Assembly (NCBI GenBank): GCA_014338405.1 | Contig: JTDE01000105.1 | Location: 363,420 to 427,419, forward strand | DNA: 64,000 nt | DNA from: Paragonimus skrjabini miyazakii | Lineage: Eukaryota; Platyhelminthes; Trematoda; Plagiorchiida; Troglotrematidae | Reading direction: 5' to 3' | In this document: positions 20,040-33,044 of the stretch, piece after piece | Layout: each line of letters starts with the position of its first letter | Position numbering within the stretch: position 1 is the first letter of the stretch | Made by a program: the position numbers and the translations under genes | The notes under the pieces: model-generated | What the model was told of the DNA's origin: nothing | Database searches by the model: none | The model's input: the letters and a program-made list of their open reading frames with translations, nothing else

Positions 20040-21840
20040 ACACTTCAACGTAGGGAAAAATTATTTCTTGCTAGGATTGTATGTCTGAATAAGAACACGA
20101 TGAGTGAAAATCATTTTGACTTTACTTGATCTAAGTTTAGTGAAATGATGGTCCATTTACTGATCACAAGAGAATAAAAGCTACAGTACACATTTTAATG
20201 AGGAAGAAAATTACTCGAGTTAAAAGCAATAAATAAATAAATCTTATGATTCTATTCATGGCTAAGATGCTTAAAGAAGCTTCTGTTTAATTAATAGGGC
20301 AGGGAAGTATCACTGTAACTAGCTGCTTGCAGAGCTTACTTCAAAGTCTCCTAAAGCCGTCCTAGGTACTTATTATTTTGAAAGCCAACCGAAAATAGCT
20401 AGCTGATGTGAGCGGGTTCAAAAACGAAACGTTGTGGGTGTGAAAAAGCAGCTTATATGTGTACTTCCGTGATCAGGGGAATAAGTGTTTGGATTGCCAG
20501 TTAGATGTGTGCCCAGAAATCGTAGGTTCAACTTACAAACATGTTTGGTGTTGCCAAGATCCAAATAGGTCGAGGCACTTACTCATTGTTTCTTTAGTAA
20601 TTGTAGTCTTTTCATCTCATTTGTCGCAGATCGTATAGGAATCCCGCAACCATCAACAGTAAGCAACGTTATTGGCAAATACTTTATTTACCTGACGATA
20701 TAATCGGTGCCATCTTTAGGCAATCGTCGGTTTGTACTTTTGAATATATTCATGCTTTGTACAGTTCTAACTAGAAAATAAAAGATCTAAACTCTCTCCA
20801 TTTGGCAACTTCTCGTCGTATTTGCCTGATTCTAGACATTCAGATGGAGTGAACTCTTGCCATTCACAAGACTGGGTGAAACTAGTGAGATGTGTTGACT
20901 AATTCCATACTTCCGTGCCCGGCTAATAATTAGATTACTTGTATTTTCTATCTGCTCAAGGAGATCACCCTTCAACTTCTAAACTCCTTGATCACATAAT
21001 CCAAAAACGAAGGTGTTGTCAAAGCTTCATAGAGAACGAAAGATGATTTGTTCATAGCTGACTTCCAGCTTCAGTCCCTAAGATGTAACAAAGCAGAACA
21101 GTGCTAATTTATCATTTATGTTGTTCATTGCTTCCATGTGAATTATAATTGCTGCTGTTATATTACTGGATCAGTCTGATCACCGTCAGAGTGTTGCACA
21201 AAAATCATTTCAGCCCAATACCGGAGTCAACATCAGCACGTGTACGTTCGTATGTGTGTGTGTGATTAATTTGACATGTCCAGCTATCAGAATTTAAAAA
21301 ATCGTTCCAAAATGATGCAAAAAATCTACACTTAACACACTACTGTATGGTCCACAAGTAGGTTGCGACGATGAATTTGACGCAAGGTTTGATCCAAACC
21401 CTGTGTATATCGCATTCCCTCATGTCTGACCGACAACATGTGAACCATGTTTGAAACCGATCTCACATGTTGCAAGCTGGACGCAACTTGGGTGTGGTTT
21501 TGTTTACACATTGTCGGTACACGGAATCGTGTAAGCAAAGTGGTAAACGAAGACAGCACATACATTCATAGTGTTGAATTAATGGATCAAACCAAATTAT
21601 TCGCAAGTTGCACGGTAAAGCTACCTGTACGGATATACACAAAGTATTTGTGAACGGAGATGGAGAGTGTTGTTTGGCTCATACATGGATGAATGAACAT
21701 ATTAAGCGTGACAAACCAGAAGACGTTTTTTTCTTCAAATATTGTACCTTCCAAGGTGTCTTACTGATGAAAACCATCAAGCACAACGACTTTATTTTCT
21801 CTCTCTCGAAATAGTCGGGCAAGCTGAACGCTATTTATGC
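20040..21840. other. No feature seen
   Basis: AT-rich; a short TG run at about 21253-21263. Open frames at 21332-21814 are short, overlap on both strands and match nothing I recognise. Confidence 0.5.
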
Positions 21841-21844
21841 AGTG

Positions 21845-22100
21845 CTATGGCTGAGCTTTGGAATACGGGCGATCGATCTTACCAGTTGTAAGGTTATTGA
21901 TATTGTGTCTAGCACGCTCATCTCAGAAGCACGAGGGCTTAGGAGCAAGTTCCAAATTATGCGACAATATTTACTACTTGTGAGCTCTAACAAGATGGAA
22001 ACTAGAGTCTACTGCCTCTGTTTGACGTGAACTAGCCCTGAGCTTATCGGATGTGGATGATATTTAGGTCGAAGTAGTGTAAATCCTCAAACGCCAACTA
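21845..22100 (+). mobile_element. Decayed SINE unit with hammerhead remnant
   Basis: The segment 21972-22013 reads CUACUUGUGA-GCUCU-AACA-AGAU-GGAAACUAGAGUC, which aligns with the hammerhead of unit 1 but with CUGANGA and the stem II partner altered. Flanking sequence is loosely similar to the unit up to tgtggatgatattta. Confidence 0.5.
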
Positions 22101-22309
22101 ATAACTACTCCACTGATTATCTCATGCTTTGATGACAACAATCAATCAAATAAATCGACTTATGTTAGCTTTCATTTCAGTGTGAGGAGTTTATGTGTTT
22201 CTCATGTATGCTGTGGACATTTCATGATATTCTGCATATAATTCGATAACCAAAGCGACTGGGTCAACCAAACGACGGAATTGATGGTAATACGCGTTAG
22301 ACATAACGA

Positions 22310-22556
22310 AACGTGTTACCACTGCCCAAATGACCTCACATTAGGCACGACCGAATTATCATATGCGAACACTCAACCACTTTCGCTTGTGAGTAATGAT
22401 CAGGTTGCCCGATCGTCTCGAGAGGAGACATAGTTACTGTCTGTCAACTCCAATCGATGACCTCTAGACTAGAACATCTCTCCAAGTTGAAATCACAGAA
22501 ATCATGGACTTGTTGAGCGGTATTTGATTACTGATGAGTAGCGGGTGATTTTGATT
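22310..22556 (-). mobile_element. SINE 5' half, reverse orientation, with tail-to-head junction
   Basis: On the - strand the end of a tail (gctactcatcagtaat) runs straight into the unit start (caaataccgctcaacaag) and continues to an A-box-like tgggcagtgg near 22322. The tail-to-head junction again implies a tandem or circular source. Confidence 0.75.
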
Positions 22557-22737
22557 TTCGAGTCCCGGAAGTGACGAGGATATGCACTACTGACGAGCTC
22601 TAATGCGAGCGAAATTCGAGTCTAGGGTTTTTTTTCGAGAGGGGCCGACTGAAAAGTCTATGGGAATGCGACAGCCGCGATCAATTGTGGGTGATGTTCA
22701 ATCTATATGGAAATCGAAATCCCCTACTACTCATCAC
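22557..22737 (+). mobile_element. SINE 3' half, + orientation, head-to-head with the previous
   Basis: Starts at the B-box end (gagtcccgg), carries the hammerhead region and ggccgactgaaaagtctatg, and ends cctactactcatcacta. Joined to the inverted 5' half at about 22556, so one fold-back element of two half units. Confidence 0.78.
22578..22630 (+). ncRNA. Hammerhead core with weakened stems
   Basis: CUGACGA (22590-22596), stem II GCUCU-AAUG-CGAGC with one mismatch, GAAA (22611-22614), then UUCGAGUC. The stem III C-G pair is lost (U opposite G remains possible). Core bases are intact; activity would be weaker than unit 1. Confidence 0.6.
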
Positions 22738-22739
22738 TA

Positions 22740-23800
22740 GTCAACAACTGAACGTCGTTGCCTGGTTCGTCTACCAGACTTAACTTTCTTGAATCTCAGA
22801 ATTTTTCAAAGGTATTCTTGGATTTCTTCAATCCAAACGAAACGCTATTCTTCAAATACTTTACTGTAACGTCTGAAACACTATTGGTTTAACCACCTTA
22901 TATTGGTTGTGAAGGGGAGAGCATGTTTTCTCCTGAACTATGTTCTGTTCCCATTGGCACACACGACACACACCTCAAGTCTCAATGACCGAACCTGGTT
23001 TTCAACAAGCAGAATTCCGGTTAATATTCATTTGTAAGGAAATTCTACAATAACCGTTTCTGTAAATAAATAAACCTCTTATAATAAATAAATAGTCATT
23101 CAAAACATCAAAAAAATGCTTAAGATGTTCTCTGTAGAAACACTTTAACCAATTTTAAAGCAGTTATGTCTTCAGATAAATCTAGAACACGCAAGTATGA
23201 TTACGTAAGATGTACTCTGTAATGACATTTCGAACGATCTCATCGGTTACGATATTCGGATCATGATCAGTAGGCGTGCAGTAATTCGAGTAAACTTATA
23301 AAAAGACTGAGTTATTGACTACAATAAGGCTGGCACGCAGAATCAGTCACGTTTGAATGGGCCTTCATGAGTTAAAAACAAGCGAACAAGCTTCAAATTC
23401 CAAACTGGTAGAATGAGGAACTGACGATGCAGACAATATCGATCTTGCAGTGAGGCATGTGTTAGTAAACGAAAGCTAATAGGTAGCTCATGAATAAGGC
23501 AAAGACAAGAGAACGAAGTAGACTTATGTAAACAACACAACCAAAACATTCAAATAACAATAACAAACACTTAATAAATAATACAAACTCATGACTATAA
23601 ACCATTAAAACCATGGTAATGATAGGTTAACTACCATTCGCTTCTGTATACAAAGACAGAGTTTATAACGATGCATCACAACGATTTCAACAAAGGGTAA
23701 AGTATGCTTATTGGTTGGGCTATACAACAAACGAAAAGCCTTCTTCACTTACATACCTCGTTTTTCTCAAATGTCCTGTGATAGAAGATTGAACATCGTC
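22740..23800. other. No gene seen
   Basis: AT-rich stretch downstream (on the - strand) of the Penelope-like element. The frame at 23343-23549 (-) could be drifted C-terminal sequence of that element but shows no motif. Confidence 0.4.
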
Positions 23801-23809
23801 AATTTGTTT

Positions 23810-25095
23810 GTTCATTAGCCATTTTGGAACGTGTTCCGAGACACGTGTCCCAAGCGTTCTCACCGTTCGGACTATGAACTTGACTCCACAAGTAAAAGTG
23901 AATTAGAAGATAATGTTGGATTTAGTGGAAGGGTTATTTGGGTTTTTCCTCGGCGTACGGAGCAGCCGTGTCACCTGGTTGGTCAGTCTTAATTTTGCAG
24001 CGTTTTACGCAGCTCTGAGGGCATATTTTAGTCCACGTTGAATGAGAGTGGTTACGTTCTCACCCTTGTACGGCAGTGTTATGCACACGGGTTTGCAGAC
24101 AATGTTTCTGATGTTAACAGTTCTGACTTTTCTCTAAAGCATTTCGAGATAACGCGCACAGGATAGCCGTTGTGCATCAGTGATTAGTGGATATAAGCTG
24201 ATTCTTCCTCGAATGAGAAAAAATCTACGAATACCACTGAAGAGGGTTTTAACGAGACCACATTTGAGCCGTGGTAGGGCTCCATCCCAATGGGCTTCCT
24301 TTGTACTGTTCTTGCGTTAGATCCATCATCATTCACAAACATTTCCACATCTAAGAAGGAAAGTTTGCGATTTTCCTGAACCTCTGTGGTAAGCGAAATG
24401 TACGGGTGTAGACCATTGAGTTTTGCATGCCATCGTGATTCACACACACACACACACACAGAACATGTCGTCAACACATCGCTTATACAACGTTGTAGAG
24501 TGAATAGCTGTTGCTACTTGTCCTTCTAAATACCCCCATAAAAATACCAGCTAATACAAGCTCCACTGGACTTCCAGTCACCGCACCATCAAGTTGTCCG
24601 TGAAATTCACAGTTAAATGAGAACTGAATATTCATAGTACACATGTACAAAAGTTTAAGAACTTTAACCAAAGGTAATGTAAGGGATATGTTATACTTTG
24701 CTGCAAAGTCATGAAAAGTGGATTAGCTGAACGATTGTAAAGAGTGATTTTTGCCTCAAATGATACCATTATCTTTTCCTTTAGTTTGAGACCTCTTATG
24801 GAATCAACAAGTGGAAATGTGTCCTTCAGGCTATGTTGAACAACCTTTTTGCATAGTGGTTGCAACATTTGGACGGACCGTTAAGACAGTTTACGGTACA
24901 GTGAGTTGACCATCGATAGTTTAGGTCTCAAAAGTATACCCGGTTTGTGAGTTTTCGATAGTCCATACAGTTTGGGTATCTGGGATCCTTCAGGTGAGAA
25001 TTCGCGGTAGGTTTTTATCGATCAAGCCGCCCTTTCTTAGGTTTCGGAGACAGTCAGTGACTTTCTTTTCAACAGATATAGTGGAGTCTTTCTGC
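23810..25095 (-). pseudogene. Penelope-like element remnant (reverse transcriptase + GIY-YIG)
   Basis: Read right to left, successive frames give Penelope-type RT blocks. These are PKLYGLSKTHKPGILLRP (about 24985-24930), LVDSIRGLKLKEKIMVSFEA (about 24835-24760), NIQFSFNCEFHGQLDGAVTG followed by SP and AGIFMG (about 24630-24530), and CVDDMF carrying the catalytic Asp pair (about 24480-24460). Then come LNGLHPYISLTTEVQENRKL and FLDVEMF (about 24425-24340). Downstream, LPYKGENVTTLIQRGLKYAL (about 24080) and TCGVKFIVRTVRTLGTRVSE with HVPKWL (about 23900-23815) correspond to the C-terminal linker and GIY-YIG endonuclease, with YIGR drifted to FIVR. Several frameshifts and stops make it dead. Penelope elements move by reverse transcription and often carry or mobilise hammerheads. 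Confidence 0.82.
24441..24460. repeat. (CA)10 microsatellite inside the RT region
   Basis: Twenty bases of perfect CA repeat, reading (TG)n on the coding strand, immediately after the CVDDMF catalytic block of the Penelope-like element. Confidence 0.95.
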
Positions 25096-26111
25096 TAAGC
25101 ATTTATACGGAATTTTGAGTGATTTGTTTGAATTTGTATCGTTCCAACCATATAGACAGTTTTATTTGGCATAACTACACCGGAACTCTTGTACAGCGAG
25201 AAAATGATAATGTTCAGACTCTTCTTTTACTGTTTACCGGAATGTACACGCGCTTTACTCAATTGGACAGTTTTGTTTGATTAGCATATGTCTGTATTAA
25301 TGAGCCAAATCGATCAGCTTGGCTTTGAACCAACTAACTATATCATTAGAGGTGGGCTCTAGAGTTTTCAATTGATCATACGAAAAGTCATACTGCGTTT
25401 AAACGTGAATATCACAAATACTGAGCGACGAAATTGCAATCGACGACTCATTCCTGCTTCACGCCTACTTGAATTAATGCATATCTATTGATTATGGTCA
25501 GTGTATCGTAACCGATGAGATCGGTCAAAATGTCTTTGCAGAGTACATCTTATGTTGTCGACCGCTTTTGTTGTATGCCATACTATACGCAGACTAAGAT
25601 GTTTGAACAGGACTGAGTTCAAATGGGATGTCATTGATCACGATGACGATGACAAACATGGGTGTAACTAAGCTTGTTAATATTCGATTAGGTAGTCAGG
25701 TCGTTCACAGTTTGAATTTTAAATAAGCCTAGTGAAAAACCACCAATGCAGGCAGCAGCTATTGAACGTGGAATATGTGGGAACCAGTAGGTAACCCAGA
25801 GGATATCTTGAGGACACGATGTATACATCAACAAGAAGGGGAAAAAGAGTGACAGAAACGTAGTTAAGCAGAATTACTGGAACTACAAATAGTAACCTCC
25901 TGAAATGATATAAATTTACGGTCATCCATCTTGAACTGTATGGCAGTGATAGGTTAATGATCTTATACTTTTCTACAGAAGAAGATAGTTTGTGACTGTT
26001 TACCGCAAGTGCTATAACCCAAGGTTTCATAGTTAGACCATATGGGACGGGATAAGCCCACCCCCATTTTCTGAGACGTCACGTGCTAGAAAAGTGAGAA
26101 GGATCCGTTTT

Positions 26112-26222
26112 CTTGTTTAGTAACCGTTCCGAAATGTGCTCCGAGACAGTTGTCTCAAGCGTTCCTACCGCTCGGTTGAGGCACATTACTTTGTAGTTAC
26201 AAGTAAATTCGTGAATACAATG
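26112..26222 (-). pseudogene. Second Penelope-like fragment (GIY-YIG part)
   Basis: The + strand here (gttccgaaatgtgctccgag, acagttgtctcaagcgttc, ctaccgctcgg, ttacaagtaaattcgtgaat) matches 23828-23910 of the first element (gttccgagacacgtgtccca and following) with many changes. So a second, more decayed copy of the C-terminal endonuclease region lies 2.3 kb away in the same orientation. Confidence 0.65.
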
Positions 26223-26229
26223 AATGTTC

Positions 26230-28565
26230 ACAAGTCAACCTTGGTCCCTTCTCGTTACGAACGATATACGTTCTATTTATTTGATTAGTTTTGAGTCATC
26301 TGCGCCGCATGTAACCTTGATGGCACATTTATGTGTGCGATATTGTGTGGCAATAATATATGCAATATGTAGTTCGAACTACATTCCTTGCTTATTTGTT
26401 CTTCATATTACTTCTCCTTACTCCCATCTAACTATTGACAAACAGAATTGTATGACTTCCCGTCCTCGCTCCATCATCACTGGGGGGGAAATATAGTTGG
26501 GAAAAATAAATAATTATCGGTTGAAACATCTGTATCTTTTGCTAGCTTGTTTGACATTGTTCAATTGTACACTGCTTTTACCACCAAGGAACGTAAGCTT
26601 ATACTGGTTAGACTGATAGAATTGTGTTCACAATCGCGAGTGAAGAAGATGTTTTTCTGTTGTTGACAAATTCAAGATGTTAACAAGGGCTTTACCTTAT
26701 GCCAAAGTACGCTCTAAAATAACATTCATTTTCTCTAGAAGATAAACTTGAACACCACTTTTCTATTCAAAGTTGTATCTTTCAACTGTTATCGGTTACT
26801 TCTGAGGTTAAGCACTTTTGAACCTCGGTGGGATATTTTAATGTGGATATACATAATGGTCCTTCACCCGGGAGAACACCAACGTTCTAAAGTTAGTCGC
26901 GTATACTGATTAGTAAAACGGATTGCCTGAATTATTTGTTCAGGTGTCAGATACCCTCGAAATTCACGTTAATCAAGATGATCTTGTAAGAAAACTGCTG
27001 AGAGAGATGCTTTCCTACAAGTTAATCTTCACTGCACAAATTATATCCACTAGTGCATATGGACAATCGTGTAACGGATTAGTTGTACAATGACAGTTGA
27101 TTTTTATGATTAAAAAACAATTCTAAAGTGAAAATAACCTCACGGGAATTTGGACAACTTTAAACTTTTCAAACAAAGCTTGATAGTGTTATCATTATTC
27201 AAGGATGAGTTGCAACATTTCCATCAAGTTGCAGTCACAGGTGATGCAATAACTCAACAGACTGCTTATCCCTTAAAGTGATACCTATTTTAATGATTTT
27301 CCGTTAATGATTCATAAAAGATATAATAAACTGTCATAAAAACGTTAGTAAAGTCTATGTTAAGAATAAGCATGGAACGAAAACAGAAGTTCAAAGCTTG
27401 TATCCTAATCAACAAAGGAGCCTTGCTATCATACGTACAGTAATGCACCCATATGTGTGCGCTAGCTGTCGAAAATGGAATCAGTTCGAACTTTGAAATA
27501 TTGAAACTTACAACATCCGTTTTTAAGTTTTGACTCAGACTGTTTGATACGGTGGCCTTCAGAATAACTCCTCAGTCGATTAGTACCACCGAGACTGTTG
27601 TCACACGTATGAACTTTGCCCCAAGCTTAAACGTAAACGTTTAGTTAAGTGTACATACTAATGTGCATTCGAGATTCTATAATCTGTCTGGTGCGTGAAT
27701 TGACCAACGCTATTTTAACCATCTCAGATTTGTAGTTAACCGAACGATAAACAATCAAAGTAATGAGTGATTTATTGTCATTGGGATGACTTTGTAATTC
27801 AACAATGCGGTAATCGTCTCTAAAGATGTCTGCCTTGTAGTAGGTGTCTACTATTAGATATTCTTCGGACTAAAATAGCACAAGTTGGATTGATAGTAAA
27901 TAAAGCAAAAAGTGACGAGCACACAAATTTAGTATAATTAAAATACATCAGAGTACTGGGAGGTAAAAAACTCTTTCGGACAACAAGTGAGGAACAATCG
28001 ATCGTCAGCATAAATGTGCTACCTAGGAGATACATTCAGCATTTTCCCCAACTTTTTAAATCTTATTATCAAACCGTGTTGACAAGTTTTAATTTAGAGT
28101 TAAAAAAGGGAGCTTTATTGATTATATCGATCCAATACAATCAAATTTATGATTTAGGTTATGGTGAATTAATGGAATCATTCTGTAATTTCAAGCTTTA
28201 CAAAAGGTTTCATTTTAGAACAGCGGACGATGGAAAACATCTAGTCCTGTTAACTAGCCAAGGGAATAGAAACACTTGAGTAACACACTCGGATGATTAT
28301 CTTACATTGTGGTATTTTTTCGAGCCATGACAAAACATAGACTTATCATGTTCATTGCTTCTCTGTAGCTTCGTAAGTGTTCCTTAGAAAATCAATGCAG
28401 TGGGCAACCGATTACCATTCTAAAGGCAACAAGGAGTTACCAAAAAAAGTTGTAGGCATCCATTTCCTTAAAGTGTACGTATGAATTCAATGGTCTATTC
28501 AATAGAGTTCTTATGGAAAGAGTAGAAGCTAAAAGCAGTCATTTCATGTTACATGGATGTTCATA
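26230..28565. other. No feature seen
   Basis: AT-rich sequence with short frames (for example 26224-26496 +, 28016-28279 +) that show no recognisable motif. Confidence 0.45.
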
Positions 28566-28569
28566 CTAG

Positions 28570-28917
28570 AAATTCAAATTTAAAGTAAGGAATGAAATTT
28601 TTGCAAGCATGAGGGAAAATTTGGAAAGGTTCACAACAAAACAACTGCCAATCGACCAATTCATCTGTGATACTCTTAAACAGTTGGAACAATTTGATCA
28701 CAAACTTTCTAGTTAGTGCAAAATCTTTTGCTTGTTATGTGAAAACGAAATAGAAAACGTTGACAACTGCATACTGTCAATATTTGTGCTGTTGAATAAG
28801 AACCATGGAATGGAACTATACTCACTCTGGGTATTTTGTGCCCTTGCGGTTGATGAAAGAGCTAAAACATGGCGGATACTAATGGTAATCCTCTGGAAAA
28901 CCCGGCTTGACGAATAA
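28570..28917 (+). pseudogene. Unidentified open frame with one internal stop
   Basis: Frame opens after TAG at 28567 and gives 48 codons (containing EIFASMRENLERFTTKQLPI), a TAG at 28714-28716, then 66 codons (starting CKIFCLLCENEIENVDNCIL) to TAA at 28917. Amino-acid make-up looks protein-like on both sides of the stop, but I recognise no family. It could be a decayed gene copy, an exon plus intron read-through, or chance. Confidence 0.25.
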
Positions 28918-28919
28918 AT

Positions 28920-31900
28920 CTTAAGCTAAGGAAAACGTTTATTTCGTGTGCATAAGTTACGTCTTATTGTTACTGTGTATTTTGTGTTAGGACAGTGTGT
29001 GGTCGCTCATCGGTAGAACCGGGTTGACAGACGGTTTATCATCAGTGTTCACTTCTTCTTGTGCAAGCATTCCAATAGACCGTAATACTTGGTATGCAAA
29101 GTTAAGGTCTTTGCCTAATATAAAGTCGGACTGCTTTGTGCTTAAGCATAACGCTGAAACATGAAGTCAACCAGAAATATGAGGAACCCTTGCGAGATTA
29201 TGGTTGCTCACTAGCGTTTGTTGGGTTGAAGAACCGGGTGGGTCGTTGTGCCAATTAATTTTAGGCGTACAGATTGTTAGTATGTTTCAAAGAGGCAACT
29301 CAAGAGACCGCTGGACCGTAGACGGTTCTAAACCATCAAGGATAAGGCAATGGATTCTACGTCATTTCATTACTGTAGGTTTTAAACGTGAAAGGAGAAA
29401 AGGGCAAATAGTGAATTGCCACTGCCAACAACATCATCCACGTGCATACGTCTCCGAAAGCGACCTAACTAGTAATGAGTGACCTTTATACACTGCGTCC
29501 TTGAGAGGAACATCGTGTTATGTACACACTAGGGGCTTCACATTTTTGAAAATCTGGACCAGTTACCTCGGTGGAAACATGCTCATGGCTTCCCATTTCA
29601 TTTCTTTGTTAAACTATAGGTGCACTTGCCACCGAACATGGAAAGAACCACCTAGCCGAGTAATTGTACCAATGTTGGCGTCTAATTAACAATGAGACAC
29701 CAACCGTCTAAGCTTTAGGATGGTAAGTAAACTGCCGCTGATTTGACAAGCTTAGACTCAAAGAAGTATAATCCAGGATTAACGGATGGCTACAACATGG
29801 CAAGCATAACATCAAAGTCTAAGTGGCTTCTACCAACTAAGGAAATAGACAAAATCATTACAGGTTTACCTTCTTGCTCTAACAAAATGGCTTTTGGATT
29901 TTTTTACGACGTGAAGTTTCGTGACGATAAAATCATTAACAGTTGCATGAAAAGTAAAAACGTGGATATATCTAGAAACGCTGTTCGATAATATTCTTGA
30001 GAAAATACACTTCGGGTTGAGAAAGGATTGATTATTTACAAGGCGACATTTGACGTCAAATGTACCCAAACGGCACCTCGTGAACGGAACATTGTGAAAC
30101 AGTTGGCTGACATGTTCCCATGATCACAACCAATAGTGTGGCTTTAGGTGACTAACAGTATGTCACACTAACGACTGCCACAATAGACTATGAATTTTTT
30201 CGTCTGTTCTGACAGCAGTTTTTAATCAGTTACGGTTAGCAACGACTGTCCAGTTGACCGTATGGAACAACAGCAAATATGAATCGTCTTCACTTTGCTT
30301 GATGGATTCACATCTCGAAGCATGTAAGTAGACCACATTGCGTGGCTACATCTGTGCAGATTGCTGATATGCATGTTTGTATGCTCTAACACTGGATAAA
30401 TCTGTCTTGGCTCGATGTCTTTAGACAGTGAGTGAACAGCTGACTGGATGCTGGTGCATCACATCTTGGATGTGCAAGCTGATCTGGGGGGTTATTGACT
30501 GAACATTCGTTTGTTGTTACGCTTGCTTGTCGAAAATAATGCTGACTACAAGTGATAACCGGAAGTTACAACGTGACCAGAAACCGATAAACACCAGCTA
30601 TGTGACCATCTCCGGTTTACTAGTTTTCTGAATACTCAGAGAAATTATGTTTTTTTGTTCTAACAGTTCAATGTTACCTGTCGTTGCAATGACAAAACAT
30701 TACGCTTTCCTGGCAAACTTGAAAACAACAGATACTAACTCGAATGAAGTCTTTTTGATTGGTAGGGCGAAACAGTGTGACACTTTCATACCACAAATAG
30801 TTTCGTCACATCTTTACAAATGCGTACGACGCGAAGCGATCAAACACAGCCAACACACTCAACGTAATCATTGCACTTCTTTCTGTCAACATTGTGGATG
30901 CGCTGCACTTTGACCCAAGATTGAAGTCTGAGCGCACTTGGGTGTGTCCGATTAGTGGGTCACACGTAGCAGCTCAGCTGACGTAGTGTCGCGTGGTCGA
31001 CTGGTTGGCGAAGCTCTGAGACACTGGGTTGATAAGATAAACTGACTGACGTGTTAGATTTCGGTGTCTATCTTATAGAACAATTCAACGACCATTTAGA
31101 CTAATGACTACACATATTTCCGCAAACAATTAAAATATGCTCATTAAATATCCTGGTTATCGTTTACAAGAGATGTTTCGCTCAGGGTTTGCTTAATTCG
31201 TACTGTTGTCAGAGCTGTTCCTCATCGGAATCTGGCAGTTACCTGACCTCAATATTTTTCACGGCCTTCCTGAAAGGTAACAATGCAGAACGAATCTTTT
31301 TTTTTAATAAGGGTTCACTTTTCGTCATGTATCGTTTACTGTTGAATCAGGCCTCTTCGTTACTTAACCACAAGAGTCGATTCAGAACAGCCAATCACGT
31401 GAGACATGCACTATCTTTACAGTTCAACCACAAATGATCATTACTATGATGGACTACATTAGACAGCATCGGTCGTAAGAGCCACAACGTATCAAGAAGA
31501 AAATTGGGCATGTTTCAGGCGGATACATTGAAAAACTGGGTTGGTGATGTTCGAATGATTTCTCAAACAACACTAAAGCAATGTACCACACGCTAGATTT
31601 ATGTTGAAAATGCCGAGCGAAATAGAAATTGCAAACGAAGAAAAGTTAGCGCTGAATGAGACGGTCGGGCGTAGACCATTAGTGAACAGGTTAATTGTAA
31701 TTAGCTTCTCTTCTGAGATTGACTATAAATGTGACCAGATGGGTTGTTTTAGTCTCTGATTAAGCGACTTATTCGACGACGGTTCATGTATTTATTTAGT
31801 TTACTCAGAAAGATTAATTTGCTGCCTTGATGACGTAAGTACCAAAGTAATTAACTAGATAGACAAAACTGCTCTTCATTTTGCTTTCTACCTTGTCAAG

Positions 31901-33040
31901 CAAAAAACGGAGTAATATTTCCCCTTTTGCCATAATCCGTTTAACTTTTGACATCTCAGCATCTGAATCAATCCAGTTAGTCGATACGAAACTGAAAAAT
32001 GATTGCTTCAGAAGGCATTGAGAAAATCAAATACTCATCGATACACAGTTGGTCAAGAAGAGAGTAAGAGGGCTGAAAATTTAGATTCACATATCATCAA
32101 CCATCGATATCATTAATGTCAACAAAACGAAATGCCACTGTCCAAATTCGTAACCATTCTTGAAGCACTGTAGAAAGAATGGCAGATTTCCAAACCTTGA
32201 TTTTGTGCTTGAGGTACGACGGCTGTCAAAAGTGTTCATCTAGCATGCTTTTATATATTTTTGAAACTGTTGCCATTCGTTCAGTGCTCTGCTGACCATA
32301 TTAAGTACTGTTTCATTTATTTATCAGAATTGTTTGTTAAACATAGTGAAGACAAATCATAACTGCAAAGATCAAACTAATTGTCTGTACGGTTTTGTGC
32401 TAGTTAGCTCTCCAAAAATAACAAATTGACCTTCAGGACACATTCCAATTACAAGCCCCACTATAATGGATCGAAAAAACAAAATGCCGGGTAATTTTGA
32501 ATTATTTTGGATGAACCACCTAAGCATACATGCGTTAGATTTGAAAACCTTCTGAAGCTTCATACTTAAGACTGAGTGATAGACTCTTTCTTGAAATCTT
32601 GCATAAAAATAGGGAGACATACAGACTCCGTCTAGTTTAAGACACTGGGCTGGAGTCCGGACTTAGTTTATCCTCCTGACCTTTAATTAACAACAAAAAG
32701 AAATAAAAGTGTCGATAGGGCTTGAAAAAAGAAAATAAGGAGAACCAGGGGTTTTTGCGGATAAGGTTTCGTCATTGACTGTCAGTGGTTTGGAAGACCG
32801 TGAACCTCCCCCTCTAAACGGATTAACAGCGTCTACTGAATTTGTCCAGCGGAGCGGCCAGGGTTTTCACAATCAGTGACCACATTCTTGCCCGATCACT
32901 TTGTAGTTCCTTCCATCCATTAGTAGTCACACGAAACGCTGGACAGTGCGACAGCCGTTACGTGAGTATATGGAGTATGTGGCTGAGATAGCGAGGACTG
33001 TACATTTCCACTATCTCGGTTATCAATTGCAAACTTGGTT
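28920..33040. other. No feature seen
   Basis: Several frames of 60-92 codons (29204-29482, 29743-29991, 30647-30913 on +; 32372-32620 on -) without recognisable domains. Confidence 0.45.
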
Positions 33041-33044
33041 ATCT

